The notes: a model not told the origin generated them from the sequence alone. A stretch of 9,517 nt of DNA from a bacterium (GCA_021782195.1 JAJXVI010000048.1:1-9517), one strand, 5' to 3'. Positions 1-6,878 are shown, counted from the first letter of the stretch. A program made the numbers and translations.

Positions 1-1056
1 AATCTCGTGACCGGCCCGAACGCACAGGGCAAGAGCAACCTCCTGGAAGCGCTGTATGCGCTCGTCACGACGCGTCCGTACCGGGCAAATCGGGAACTCG
101 ACGTGATTCGCTTCGGGGAGTCTTTTGCGCACGTGCACGCCGATTTTGCCGCGGCCGGGCGCGAGGTGTCGTGCGAAGTCGCCTGGCAGCGCGCCGCAGA
201 GGGACGCATGCGCAAAGAGGTGCGCCTCAATCGCCAGCCCGTGCCACGCCTGGTCGACATATTCGGCGTGGCGCGCATCGTGCTGTTCGCGCCACGCGAC
301 CTGGAGCTCGTGACCGGCGGCCCGGAAGCGCGGCGACGCTGGGTCGACATCGTGCTGTCGCAGCTTCATCCGACCCACCTGCACGCACTCACCCGGTATC
401 GAACCGTCCTGGCCGAGCGAGGACGCATCCTTCGCACGCTGGCCGCGGGTGGAAGCGTGGACCCTGCGCTGCGCGAGGCGCTGGACGAACAGCTCGTGAC
501 CTGGGGAGCCACGATTGTCGAACGGCGTACGGGGACCCTGCAAAAGTTTGGCGAGCTGCTTGAGAAGCGCTATCGACAGCTCAGCGGGGGTCGGGAGTCG
601 ATTCGCCTGCGCTACGTCTCCTCGGCGCCCTGCTTGTCCGGAGAGTCAACGGCGGCAGCGATCCTGCGCTGCATCAACAAACGTTTTCGCGACGAGGTGG
701 AGCGCGGGGCCTCCCTGTTCGGTCCGCATCGTGACGACATCGACGTGCTCCTGGACCGCCACGCATTGCGTCACTTCGGCTCACAGGGCCAGATTCGCTC
801 GCTGAGCCTTGCCATGCGCCTCGCGGAAGCCGAGATGCTGACGCTAGACGGAGGAGAGCCCCCCCTGTTGTTGCTCGACGACTGCCTCTCCGAAATGGAT
901 TCGATGCGCCAGGACGCACTCTGGTCATACCTGTCGACCTGCGGACAGGTGTTTCTCACCACGAGCATATGGCCGCACGACCAGGCTCTCCCCTTCACCG
1001 GCCGCGTGTTCAGGGTCTGGGAAGGAACCGTGCAGGAGCAGAGGGACGCCGCATGA
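1..1056 (+). CDS. recF: RecF, DNA replication and repair ATPase (5'-truncated by window edge)
   Basis: RecF is an SMC-like ABC ATPase that binds gapped DNA with RecO and RecR and helps load RecA at stalled forks. The reading frame is open from base 1, so the true start is upstream. The Walker A motif GPNAQGKS lies at bases 13-36, only five residues in, whereas in RecF it normally sits near residue 30. About 25-35 N-terminal residues are therefore missing, and the GTG at base 7 is not a real start. The ABC signature SQGQ is at 781-792. The Walker B run LLLLDD is at 865-882 and is followed by a D-loop-like SEMD. The frame ends in TGA at 1054-1056, and the residues after the Walker B strand look like a normal RecF C-terminus. 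Downstream is a dciA-family gene on the same strand, a common origin-proximal arrangement. Identification is secure from the motif set and their spacing. Confidence 0.96.
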   Translation, partial: NLVTGPNAQGKSNLLEALYALVTTRPYRANRELDVIRFGESFAHVHADFAAAGREVSCEVAWQRAAEGRMRKEVRLNRQPVPRLVDIFGVARIVLFAPRDLELVTGGPEARRRWVDIVLSQLHPTHLHALTRYRTVLAERGRILRTLAAGGSVDPALREALDEQLVTWGATIVERRTGTLQKFGELLEKRYRQLSGGRESIRLRYVSSAPCLSGESTAAAILRCINKRFRDEVERGASLFGPHRDDIDVLLDRHALRHFGSQGQIRSLSLAMRLAEAEMLTLDGGEPPLLLLDDCLSEMDSMRQDALWSYLSTCGQVFLTTSIWPHDQALPFTGRVFRVWEGTVQEQRDAA

Positions 1057-1154
1057 CGGCCACTTTCCTGCGGCTCCCACCAACGGGTAAGGACGGGATG
1101 CGAGCCCGCACAAGCCAGAACAGGCTTTCGGCGAGCAACGGGGACGGCATATGA
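1053..1154 (+). CDS. possible 33-codon coupling micro-ORF between recF and dciA
   Basis: The frame begins with ATG at 1053, overlapping the recF stop as ATGA. It ends with TGA at 1152-1154, overlapping the dciA start as ATGA. A purine-rich AGAGGG at 1040-1045 lies seven bases upstream of the ATG, a reasonable ribosome binding site. The predicted product is 33 residues, begins MTATFLRLPP, is basic and polar, and resembles no family I recognise. It could be a real small protein. It could also be a translated spacer that carries ribosomes from recF to dciA, or a chance open frame in GC-rich DNA. The double overlap is seen directly; translation is inference. Confidence 0.35.
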   Translation: MTATFLRLPPTGKDGMRARTSQNRLSASNGDGI

Positions 1155-2008
1155 AGTCGCTGGGAGATTTTCTGCTGCCCCTCATGAAGCGCATGAATCT
1201 TTACGAGCCTGCCCGGGACCACCAGGCCATCGTGCTGTGGCCCGAAGTTGTGGGCCCGTTCGTACAGAAAAACACCGCTCCCGTTGCGATACGAGGTGGA
1301 ATCCTGTTCGTGCGGACGTCAAGCAGCGCGTGGATGACCGAGCTGAGCGTCGGCTTTCGGACACAGTTCATCGCGGAACTCAATCGACGGATCGGCACGG
1401 AAATCGTCAAGGACATCCGCTTCCTGCCCCCGCCATTACCGCCCGCAGACGCGCCAGACCCGAGCACCGAGGAACTCGAACGCCAGCCTTTGACCACCGC
1501 CGACGAGCAGTTCATCGAGGAAGTCTCGGCAACCGTGGAGTCGCCCGAAGCGCGGAACCGACTGCGCCGCATCATGCGTCGCGATCGCGCGCTCCGGCGC
1601 GCTCGCGTCTGGGCCGGCTGGAAGTGCTGCCCGCAGTGCGAAGTGCTGACAAAGGATGGAGGGCTTTGCGCCACATGCGGACAGATGGCCCGCCGGGGGC
1701 GCATCGTGAACGTACGCAAGATTCTCATGAGAGCACCGTGGACTTCCCCGCTCGACCTCAAGAAACTCATGCCCGATCTCACCATGGAGGAGTACGAGCG
1801 CGTCAAAGGGCACATCCTGCGATCCCTGAAGAGCTCGCTCCAGACCTGGCATGAGCGCGCGCCAGCCGGACGGCACTTCAACGGCGAACTGCTCGGACGC
1901 GCCATGCGCTACTGCATGCTGCGCTACGGAAAACGGCCCGCCGAACTGACCCGCGAAGAAGTCGGGTGGGCACTGGGGCGCGTGCTTGCGGCGCGCGTCC
2001 CGGACTGA
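1151..2008 (+). CDS. dciA: DciA-family (DUF721) replicative helicase loader with C-terminal zinc ribbon
   Basis: DciA proteins bind the replicative helicase DnaB and assist its loading in bacteria that lack DnaC or DnaI. Residues about 5-92 match the DUF721 core: a helical start, a tryptophan followed by VVGP, an IRGG-type turn, a second tryptophan with TEL, and an LNRRIG stretch ending in IRFL. A proline- and acid-rich linker follows (about 93-115), then a helical basic segment. Next is a cysteine cluster, C160-x2-C163-x9-C173-x2-C176, which looks like a zinc ribbon. About 105 further residues are predicted to be helical. At 285 residues it is much longer than the usual 100-180 for this family. 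The ATG at 1151 is supported by a GGGGAC at 1140-1145 and by the position of the conserved core. Its place after recF supports the call. The function of the C-terminal half is unknown to me. Confidence 0.82.
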   Translation: MKSLGDFLLPLMKRMNLYEPARDHQAIVLWPEVVGPFVQKNTAPVAIRGGILFVRTSSSAWMTELSVGFRTQFIAELNRRIGTEIVKDIRFLPPPLPPADAPDPSTEELERQPLTTADEQFIEEVSATVESPEARNRLRRIMRRDRALRRARVWAGWKCCPQCEVLTKDGGLCATCGQMARRGRIVNVRKILMRAPWTSPLDLKKLMPDLTMEEYERVKGHILRSLKSSLQTWHERAPAGRHFNGELLGRAMRYCMLRYGKRPAELTREEVGWALGRVLAARVPD

Positions 2009-2051
2009 CGCCTGGGAACCCGACGGCGGGCCTGCAAAACTCCTCCGCCCC

Positions 2052-2849
2052 TCAGCCTAGCAGCGAGAGCGGCGCAACCACGAGGAGTGAAAGCAGACAG
2101 GCAAGCGTGGCAATTCCGAGCACAGTCGAGACGGGACCAAGGACCGGTGCGAGGCCAGACGCCAGGCCGTCGAGTCCGGCGGTTCGGGCGCAGACATCTA
2201 TCGCAAGCAATCCGAGCACGCCCAGAACAATGCCGGGAATCGCCATCCGCATGTCTGGCGCGGACGGTGCGGCAGACGAAAGCATGCCGCCAAGCACAAG
2301 AAGCGCAGGAATGGACACGTACCAGTGCCCCGCCACAAGCGCGGAGAGTTCGTGGAGAAAAGCGTGAAACGCCGTCTCAAGCCAGGCTTCCGACGGTTGA
2401 GGAACCATGAACGGGCGGGCCGCCGCCCGAAATGAAGGGCCAAACACCAACCATGACACGAGCAGTGAGACCAGGGTCGAACTCGCGATAGGGCCGGCTG
2501 CAATCACCGCCTCCCCAAGCCATCCACGCTTGAGATGGCGTACGTGCCCTGAATGCCACTGAATCTTCACCTGCGACACCGGCGTCAGGGTGAAGAGGCA
2601 TCCCAGCAGATGACCGCACTCGTGCGTCGCCACGCCCAGCCACAGGAGCGCGCGAAGGGGACGGAACCGCATCGCTGCGGCCGTGAGTCTGCGGCGCATT
2701 GAAGCGGCCACCACGGTGATGATGCAGACGAGAATCAGCGGCGGACCGCAGGCGACAGCAAGCGTGCGCGCGGCAGAAATAAAACGGATCTCAAGACCCG
2801 TCAGCACAGGCACAGGTTCAAATCCCAGGATTGGCCATTCCACGCACAC
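2052..2849 (-). CDS. M50-like (site-2-protease type) membrane zinc metalloprotease, putative
   Basis: This is a 265-residue, strongly hydrophobic protein with about six membrane segments (roughly 25-50, 64-90, 111-137, 176-195, 202-222 and 236-262). The second segment contains HECGH at residues 76-80, matching the HExxH zinc motif. In M50/site-2 proteases this motif lies inside a membrane helix and cleaves substrates in or near the bilayer. A later loop-helix, SAAPSAPD (192-199), could supply the third zinc ligand through D199, but it departs from the classical NxxPxxxxD motif. AAGP at 117-120 resembles the turn after the catalytic helix in this superfamily. The start is uncertain. GTG at 2849 has no clear ribosome site, and later GTG codons around residues 13-15 are possible. 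The frame is open back to a stop at 2913-2915. It lies downstream of the TPR-CHAT gene on the same strand, about 170 bp away. A non-peptidase membrane protein remains possible. Confidence 0.62.
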   Translation of the reverse strand: MCVEWPILGFEPVPVLTGLEIRFISAARTLAVACGPPLILVCIITVVAASMRRRLTAAAMRFRPLRALLWLGVATHECGHLLGCLFTLTPVSQVKIQWHSGHVRHLKRGWLGEAVIAAGPIASSTLVSLLVSWLVFGPSFRAAARPFMVPQPSEAWLETAFHAFLHELSALVAGHWYVSIPALLVLGGMLSSAAPSAPDMRMAIPGIVLGVLGLLAIDVCARTAGLDGLASGLAPVLGPVSTVLGIATLACLLSLLVVAPLSLLG

Positions 2850-2968
2850 GTCATTCGAGAAGCGCCACGCCCCCGCCCTTCTCGGTGAACCGGGCGCAAT
2901 ATCCGCTGCGTGTCACGCGGGTCCGTGCGCAAGCGCGTCACGCGCGGTGGGCGGAACGCTTCAACGCG

Positions 2969-2997
2969 CCCGATGCCGCAGATTCTCGGGCATCGGG
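2969..2997 (-). terminator. 9-bp stem-loop after the TPR-CHAT gene, possible weak terminator
   Basis: CCCGATGCC at 2969-2977 pairs perfectly with GGCATCGGG at 2989-2997 around an 11-base loop. It lies 26 bases past the TAG stop of the minus-strand TPR-CHAT gene. There is no U-rich tail on the minus strand, so intrinsic termination would be weak. It could instead stabilise the mRNA 3' end or attenuate read-through into the metalloprotease gene. Confidence 0.4.
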
Positions 2998-3023
2998 GCG
3001 ACAAAGACCACCGCAACCTCCGT

Positions 3024-6000
3024 CTATTGCCAGTCGCCCGTCAGAAAGAACGGAGCCCAGCACGCGGGATCGGCATACTGAGGGTTTTTCATCATGGACA
3101 GCTGCACCGCGCGCAATGCCTGCGCCTTGGGCCGGCCCGCACTCAGCTGCGTGAAGAAGTCGCGCAACAGACAGGCAGCGGGAGAAAGTTGACCTGCGAC
3201 AGATGGCGTCGCGCAACTGACGGAAGGGTCCCAGGAGGTGAGCAGGGCCGAGGGAATCCCTGCCACCGTCGCAGCCCAGGCCATGCCGAGCTGCCCATTA
3301 CCGGCTCTTCCCGGCCCATGCCCGCCTGTACAGGAAGTCATGGCGATGAGGCTGGCTCTCAGCTTCATGTGTGCAAGTTCACGGGCTTCCAGCAGCCCGT
3401 CGGTATTCGAGCCGGCCGATGGCTGCGCCAGTGCCAGCGCACTGTAGAGGGGGATCTGATCGTCCATCATGCCATGGGTGGCAAAGACGATGTAGCGGTA
3501 ACGGTCCAGATCGTGATCGGCACGCGCTTCCTGCGCCGCAATTCCGGTGTAGACCGCAGCGGTGGGGAAGACCTGCTTCAACACAGACGCCTGGTCCTGG
3601 GTGTCGGGCTGGGGCGTCAGCGCAAACTGCTCATGACCGGGAGCCAGGGTCCACGTGCGGTGCCCATACTCCGGATTTGCGAATACCACGGCAGTCGCCG
3701 GTGGGAGGGGCGCCTTTGACTGCAGTCGGGCTCGCTCGATAGCCGCGCGAAGGAGGTTTGCAGACGGGGTATACGAGAGCGCGTAGTCTGCCACCAGGTA
3801 GCGCGAACCGTTCATCAGGGCATCGAACGGAAGTTCACAGAGGGGCCCGTCCGGACACAGGATCAACTGCCCCGGCCTTCCTCTCAGCGCCGGCTTCACC
3901 AACAGGTCGTAGAGCTGTTGACCCAGTTCGGCACGTTTTCGTGCGGCCTCGAGAGGGCTGTGCTTCCACTCCGCACCTCGATGCATGCACGCGTCACGAT
4001 ACGCCTGCACGCGCTTTGCAAGATCTGCTGAGGCAATCTTCGCCGTCTCCACCGCACAGAGGCCACGAGGTGCAACGGTAAAGATCAGCGTCTGCGACGC
4101 GCAGACGACGTACTCGATAAAGAGCGCACCTTCCGGAACAAGGTCGGAGGTCATCGCAGCGTCGACGGTACGCAGACCGCGCGCAGCCGCGAGCATCGGA
4201 CGTTTCTGGTACAGCTGCTTCTCAAAAACGTCGAGAGCCTTTAAAGCCGCCTGGCGAGCCTGCTCGCCAGCCTGCAGTCGAGCCGCATCCTGTGGATGAA
4301 CCGCCAGGGTCGCACTCAAACGGGCATTGGCCTGGGCGAGGGCGCTTTCCAGCGCATCGCCTCGCGCGTGCTCCGCGGCATCAAGATAGCGATAGACGTG
4401 GATGCCCCCATTCGTCATCAGTTCATTCAAACTGCGATATCGCCCGGCCTCTGCCAGTCGGAAGGCCTTGTGATACTGGCCAAGCGCAAGCGCTATCCGT
4501 GCGGCATCGTGATAGATGACCAGGAACTGTTCCATCACCACGCTCCGCAGTCCCGGCGTCCCCCCCCACTCGCGCGAGGTCTCCACGCAGGCACGCGCCC
4601 CGTCGAGCGCCTGCAAAGCGTCTTTCAGACGCCCCAGGTTCTCGAAGCAGATGGAGCGGGAGTGAAAATCCCAGGCCTCGCCCAGCCTGTTTCCCACCTG
4701 CTGATACATCGGAAGCGCCATCCCATAGCGGTCGAGGGCATTGCCGAACTCGGAAAGGTAGAGGTATACATCGCCCTCTCCCTTGAGGCAGTCGGCTTCC
4801 CCGCCCACGTTCGCGACCTTACGGAACAGTCTCTCGCCGTTGGCGTAGTACGTCATCGCATCGTGCGGTTCCAGTGCCTGCAGCGCCACGTCGCCCTTGC
4901 TCTGCCAGCAGGTGGCCTCGCCATTCACGTCACCGCGCGCGTGGTCGAGATCGATGGCGTTGGAGTACATCTGCTGGGCTCGCACGTGGTTGTGCGTGAA
5001 AAAGGCGATTTCCCCCATCCCCTTGTAGCACGCTGACTCTCCGGCGGTATCGCCGACCCCACGATAGAGCGCAAACGCCTGACCGTAGAGATCGTTGCCC
5101 TGGGCAAAATCTCCCATCTGCACGGCCATGTCGGCTTCTCCCTCCGCACAGGAGGCCGCACTTGCCGTCTTCTTCAGACTCTCGTAGATGAGCCGCGCGC
5201 GATGGTAGTCATTCATTGCACCAACGTAGTCGCCCGTCTGGAATGACACGTCGCCCAGACTCTGGATTGTGTATGCTTCGGATTCACGGCGACCCAGCGA
5301 ACGATAGATGGCCAGCGCCTTCAGGTAGCGCGCAGTGGCCTGACGGTGATCGTTCTCTGCACAACAGACGTCGCCCTCGCCCTTGTAGCAGTCGGCTTCT
5401 CCCTGGCGTGAACCGATGGTCCGGTACGCATCACGAGCCCTTCCGTAGCTCGCAAACGCTTGGGTGTGCTCCCCGGCCGCGTTCTGGGTCACAGCCAGAC
5501 TGACGTAACTGTCGGCCACCCCCTGCTGGTCGCGCGCGGCCGTAAACTGCGCCACTGCCTTCGCATACAATGCACACGCCTGTACATTCTGGCCCTGGGT
5601 AGAGGCCAGGTCTCCTTCTCCGCGCAGGCAGTTGGCCTGACCGTCGTGATCACCCAGTTTTTCGTACACGGCGAGAGCCTGCGCATACGACGCGCCCGCG
5701 GACACTGTGTCACCGAGTGCGGCCTGCGCAGCACCGCGGTCATAAAGCGCGGAAGCCACCTGCGGTGGCGCGTTCAGCAACTGTGCCGCATTGAGGGCAA
5801 TCTCCGTCAGTTTGAGCGTCTCTCGCCGCGATTGATGGCCGTCCTCCGCGAGGTTGAGCACCTGATCGACAAATGCGGCGTCAATGCGCGCTCCCGCAGA
5901 GACGAGCAGGGCGTGACGCGCCCTGGAGGTCGGGGCAGCAAGAAGCCTGGTGAGAAGCCCGCGGTTCACGGTCGACATCCCCTGGGCGGCCGCAACCCGC

Positions 6001-6065
6001 CACAGACCCAGCCCCAGGATGAACACGACCATGCCTCGCCAGCAGAAGATGCGAATGCGATTCAC
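3024..6065 (-). CDS. exported TPR-CHAT protein (caspase-like peptidase domain)
   Basis: This is a 1013-residue protein. Residues 1-28 look like a signal peptide: basic start, hydrophobic core around 12-22, and a VAAAQ cleavage-type end. Residues about 101-500 form ten consecutive 40-residue TPR-type repeats, with recurring GEADC and GEGDV elements at fixed register. A helical linker (about 500-640) leads to a C-terminal CHAT domain (about 640-1013). The domain has the histidine in FATHG (H864), the cysteine in TSCTGG (C912), the GNGQLGMAWA stretch, and a terminal CWAPFFLTGDW like the usual end of CHAT domains. CHAT is a clan CD, caspase/separase-like peptidase fold. The conserved His/Cys pair suggests an active peptidase, and the TPRs probably bind partners or substrate. 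GTG at 6065 is preceded by AAAGGAGG at a 12-base spacing. No CRISPR or gasdermin-type partner is visible nearby. Domain assignment is firm; export and substrate are inference. Confidence 0.9.
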   Translation of the reverse strand: MNRIRIFCWRGMVVFILGLGLWRVAAAQGMSTVNRGLLTRLLAAPTSRARHALLVSAGARIDAAFVDQVLNLAEDGHQSRRETLKLTEIALNAAQLLNAPPQVASALYDRGAAQAALGDTVSAGASYAQALAVYEKLGDHDGQANCLRGEGDLASTQGQNVQACALYAKAVAQFTAARDQQGVADSYVSLAVTQNAAGEHTQAFASYGRARDAYRTIGSRQGEADCYKGEGDVCCAENDHRQATARYLKALAIYRSLGRRESEAYTIQSLGDVSFQTGDYVGAMNDYHRARLIYESLKKTASAASCAEGEADMAVQMGDFAQGNDLYGQAFALYRGVGDTAGESACYKGMGEIAFFTHNHVRAQQMYSNAIDLDHARGDVNGEATCWQSKGDVALQALEPHDAMTYYANGERLFRKVANVGGEADCLKGEGDVYLYLSEFGNALDRYGMALPMYQQVGNRLGEAWDFHSRSICFENLGRLKDALQALDGARACVETSREWGGTPGLRSVVMEQFLVIYHDAARIALALGQYHKAFRLAEAGRYRSLNELMTNGGIHVYRYLDAAEHARGDALESALAQANARLSATLAVHPQDAARLQAGEQARQAALKALDVFEKQLYQKRPMLAAARGLRTVDAAMTSDLVPEGALFIEYVVCASQTLIFTVAPRGLCAVETAKIASADLAKRVQAYRDACMHRGAEWKHSPLEAARKRAELGQQLYDLLVKPALRGRPGQLILCPDGPLCELPFDALMNGSRYLVADYALSYTPSANLLRAAIERARLQSKAPLPPATAVVFANPEYGHRTWTLAPGHEQFALTPQPDTQDQASVLKQVFPTAAVYTGIAAQEARADHDLDRYRYIVFATHGMMDDQIPLYSALALAQPSAGSNTDGLLEARELAHMKLRASLIAMTSCTGGHGPGRAGNGQLGMAWAATVAGIPSALLTSWDPSVSCATPSVAGQLSPAACLLRDFFTQLSAGRPKAQALRAVQLSMMKNPQYADPACWAPFFLTGDWQ
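4566..5765 (-). repeat. ten tandem 120-bp (40-residue) TPR-type repeats inside the CHAT gene
   Basis: The translation falls into ten uninterrupted blocks of exactly 40 residues (residues 101-500) without insertions or deletions. Landmark residues recur at the same phase: a small-residue-Glu-Ala pair near position 3, Cys at position 6 in most units, Gly-Asp near 10-12, and Tyr in the second helix. DNA similarity also persists. The 30-base blocks at 4771-4800 and 5371-5400 lie exactly 600 bp (five units) apart and match at 26 of 30 positions. This points to repeat duplication with retained register. Confidence 0.85.
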
Positions 6066-6077
6066 TGGTAAAGGCAG

Positions 6078-6085
6078 CCTCCTTT
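6078..6085 (-). promoter_or_regulatory. strong Shine-Dalgarno site for the TPR-CHAT gene
   Basis: The minus strand reads AAAGGAGG, an extended match to the anti-Shine-Dalgarno sequence. It ends 12 bases before the GTG at 6065. The spacing is slightly long, but no other in-frame start lies nearer, so this site decides the start call. No convincing -35/-10 promoter pair was found upstream. Confidence 0.6.
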
Positions 6086-6158
6086 CGCCGGCTCACACGC
6101 CCTCGCCATTTCCTGCCGAAAAAAACGATCACTGCCACGTCAGCGCGACGCAAGAAAC

Positions 6159-6195
6159 TGCGCCTGCGGCCCCGCGCAGGCCGCAGGGTGGCGCA
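6159..6195 (-). terminator. GC-rich hairpin downstream of the rhodanese gene, probable terminator
   Basis: CCTGCGGCC (6163-6171) pairs perfectly with GGCCGCAGG (6179-6187) around a 7-base loop. An outer TGCG/CGCA pairing (6159-6162 with 6192-6195) lies across a small asymmetric bulge. On the minus strand the hairpin follows the rhodanese stop (6229) by about 33 bases and is followed by GTTTCTT, a modest U-rich tract. It probably separates rhodanese transcription from the TPR-CHAT gene and implies that the latter has its own promoter within 6066-6158. Confidence 0.5.
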
Positions 6196-6228
6196 CTGCG
6201 TCACCCCGCGAGCCCGAGAACACGTTCT

Positions 6229-6645
6229 CTATCCCTGCAGCGAAGCCCACGAACGCTCTGCGGGCTGACCGCGGTCAACGGGCAGACCTGTCGCGTGCCA
6301 GCCTGGCTGGATTCCGGTCGGGCCCTGCCCTCCCCCCCATCCTGCAAAGCTGTCAGCCACATTGCGATAGCCGGCCTGCTCAAGCATCTGGACCGCGCGG
6401 GCCGAACGCCCACCGGCCTGACAACCCAGAATGAGCGGGGCTTCCGGTGAAAACTTTCCCGACAGCGCATCGAAGAACTTCGGGTTGGGAACCATCTGCC
6501 CGGCCTGACGCAACATCAACGGGATGTTCACGGCTCCCTGGGGATGGCCTGCTTCGAACTCTTCTACCGACCTGACATCAACATACGTATACCCGCTCTT
6601 CTGCATCAAGTCATACGCTTCGTGGGGGGAAACCTGCTTGGCCAC
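6229..6645 (-). CDS. single-domain rhodanese-like sulfurtransferase
   Basis: The 138-residue product has one rhodanese domain. YVDVRSVEEFEAGHPQGAVNIP (about 21-42) is the conserved early block with the DVR and GH.xGAxNIP elements. The active-site loop is CQAGGRS at 75-81, with C75 as the persulfide-forming cysteine. A GYRNVADSFAGW-type segment follows. Rhodaneses carry sulfur from thiosulfate or other donors to acceptors, or act as redox or phosphatase-like modules, so the physiological substrate cannot be read from sequence. No signal peptide is evident, so it is likely cytoplasmic. GTG at 6645 is chosen because AGGAG (6655-6659, minus strand) lies nine bases upstream and the domain begins right after it. 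An ATG at 6652 is out of frame. The tail after the domain (about 104-138), with a GGGQGP and PGWHATGLP segment, is slightly longer than usual. It is divergent from the sensor kinase gene. Confidence 0.9.
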   Translation of the reverse strand: MAKQVSPHEAYDLMQKSGYTYVDVRSVEEFEAGHPQGAVNIPLMLRQAGQMVPNPKFFDALSGKFSPEAPLILGCQAGGRSARAVQMLEQAGYRNVADSFAGWGGGQGPTGIQPGWHATGLPVDRGQPAERSWASLQG

Positions 6646-6861
6646 GTTTCATCACTCCTGATCGGTCTTGTGGAGGGGCCGTGGGAATACCGCCTCGCCT
6701 GGGTTGCGCGGAACGAAAAAACGGCAGCACACGCTCACGACCTTCAGGCCGGACGGCCTTCTGGCTCGCGACGCCCCGTGGAAGCCATTCGTCGAGCTCC
6801 GGCCGCCTCCTCCCTGACGCGCGCGAATTGGGACTTCCTGCCCGCGCAATGCCCGTGAAGT

Positions 6862-6878
6862 GAGGGTAGCCAACCCTC
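6862..6878. repeat. inverted repeat GAGGGT-5-ACCCTC
   Basis: A perfect 6-bp inverted repeat with a 5-base loop lies about 110 bp upstream of the sensor-kinase start. It may be a small hairpin or a protein-binding site. Repeats of this length arise often by chance in GC-rich DNA. Confidence 0.3.

Noticed and set aside
1201..1905. 234-codon minus-strand frame opposite dciA
   Set aside because: It is Ser/Arg-rich, lies fully opposite the DUF721 core and zinc ribbon, and has no motif of its own.
2009..2051. possible bidirectional terminator in the convergent gap
   Set aside because: Only a weak 5-bp GGCGG/CCGCC pairing with a long loop and no T-rich flanks was found.
2912..2944. direct repeat GTCACGCG at 2912-2919 and 2937-2944, 25 bp apart, upstream of the metalloprotease gene
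   Set aside because: Eight-base CG-rich repeats are expected by chance in this composition, and no promoter could be placed beside them.
2910..3719. 269-codon plus-strand frame opposite the end of the CHAT gene
   Set aside because: It is antisense to clear CHAT motifs, its residue mix is Arg/Gly/Pro-rich and low in sense, and no domain is seen. It is a GC-driven shadow.
4296..5036. 246-codon plus-strand frame opposite the TPR repeats
   Set aside because: It is antisense to strictly periodic TPR units and inherits a periodic pattern from them. No independent domain or good ribosome site is seen.
5460..6071. 203-codon plus-strand frame opposite the 5' part of the CHAT gene
   Set aside because: It overlaps the signal peptide and first repeats of the real gene, with no recognisable family.
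6119..6125. run of seven A residues upstream of the CHAT gene, considered as a terminator tail
   Set aside because: No stable stem directly precedes the resulting T tract on the minus strand. The better hairpin is at 6159-6195.
3024..6645. CRISPR-linked or gasdermin-type CHAT defence system
   Set aside because: No CRISPR repeats, cas-like genes or gasdermin-like pore protein are in the window. The CHAT protein also carries an export signal, unlike the cytoplasmic effectors.
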